From NCBI GenBank assembly GCA_937138955.1, contig CAKZPJ010000086.1, positions 1 through 6,709 on the forward strand: a DNA stretch of 6,709 bases. Reading direction: 5' to 3'. The DNA is from an uncultured Flammeovirgaceae bacterium (lineage in GTDB: Bacteria; Bacteroidota; Bacteroidia; Cytophagales; Cyclobacteriaceae). A program made the translations under genes and the position numbers. A model generated the notes under the pieces. The model worked only from the letters and a program-made list of their open reading frames with translations, ran no database searches and was not told the origin of the DNA. Every line of letters starts with the position of its first letter. Within the stretch, counting starts at the first letter, position 1. Below are positions 6,622 through 6,709 of this stretch, one piece after another.

Positions 6622-6709
6622 CTTCACTAGCCCTTCACTAGCGCGCGATTGTATCTTCACTAGCCCTTCACTAGCCCTTCACTAGCCCTTCACTAGCGCG
6701 CGATTGTAT
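6622..6709. repeat. 11-bp higher-order tandem repeat array, running to the window edge
   Basis: The last 88 bases are exactly eight 11-bp units: A = CTTCACTAGCC, A' = CTTCACTAGCG, B = CGCGATTGTAT. The order is A (6622), A' (6633), B (6644), A (6655), A (6666), A (6677), A' (6688), B (6699-6709). A' differs from A only in its last base and is always the unit before B. The 33-bp block A-A'-B is repeated identically at 6622-6654 and 6677-6709. Every unit A carries TAG on one strand and TAG and TGA on the other, and 11 is not a multiple of three, so stops fall in all frames and the array is non-coding. The array probably continues beyond the window. Confidence 0.95.

Noticed and set aside
6622..6709. 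CRISPR array (33-bp repeat with a 22-bp spacer)
   Set aside because: The intervening 22 bases are two more copies of unit A, not a unique spacer, and no cas gene is in the window.
6622..6709. Coding repeat encoding a short peptide motif
   Set aside because: The 11-bp period shifts frame each unit and TAG or TGA appears in all frames on both strands within the array.

Overview
The window looks like a piece of a Bacteroidota chromosome, probably a Cytophagales-like lineage. The evidence is: no Shine-Dalgarno sequence before any of the six genes, AT-rich leaders, an exported protein whose signal peptide ends in the typical '...FAQ' site, a TAnnTTTG-type promoter box, and protein families common in that phylum. 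This assignment is an inference from sequence character, not from a database match.

Layout from left to right. A leftward gene for an exported lactonase-like beta-propeller (6-phosphogluconolactonase family) starts at 774 and runs off the left edge. A 222-bp divergent spacer separates it from a small rightward RNA-binding protein gene (one RRM domain plus a glycine-rich tail, 997-1308), which ends in a strong hairpin terminator. Facing it is a leftward run of four genes read in the order usp (6520-5684), a small DUF4212-type membrane protein (5419-5168), a sodium/solute symporter (5080-3389) and acs, acetyl-CoA synthetase (3269-1371). The spacers between these four genes hold inverted and degenerate tandem repeats. 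The last 88 bases are an unusual 11-bp higher-order repeat array that reaches the window edge.

The core of the window reads as a monocarboxylate uptake-and-activation locus. The DUF4212 protein and the symporter are the usual two-part transporter of the VC_2705 type. Acetyl-CoA synthetase next door would turn imported acetate into acetyl-CoA, so acetate or a related short acid is the likely substrate. A two-domain universal stress protein upstream may link the locus to energy or stress state, but the 264-bp gap leaves co-transcription uncertain.

The housekeeping content is ordinary. The least explained feature is the terminal array, in which three related 11-bp words follow the pattern A-A'-B-A-A-A-A'-B. 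Second are the related repeat-filled spacers inside the transporter-acs cluster. No complete new system (defence, mobile element, CRISPR) is visible.
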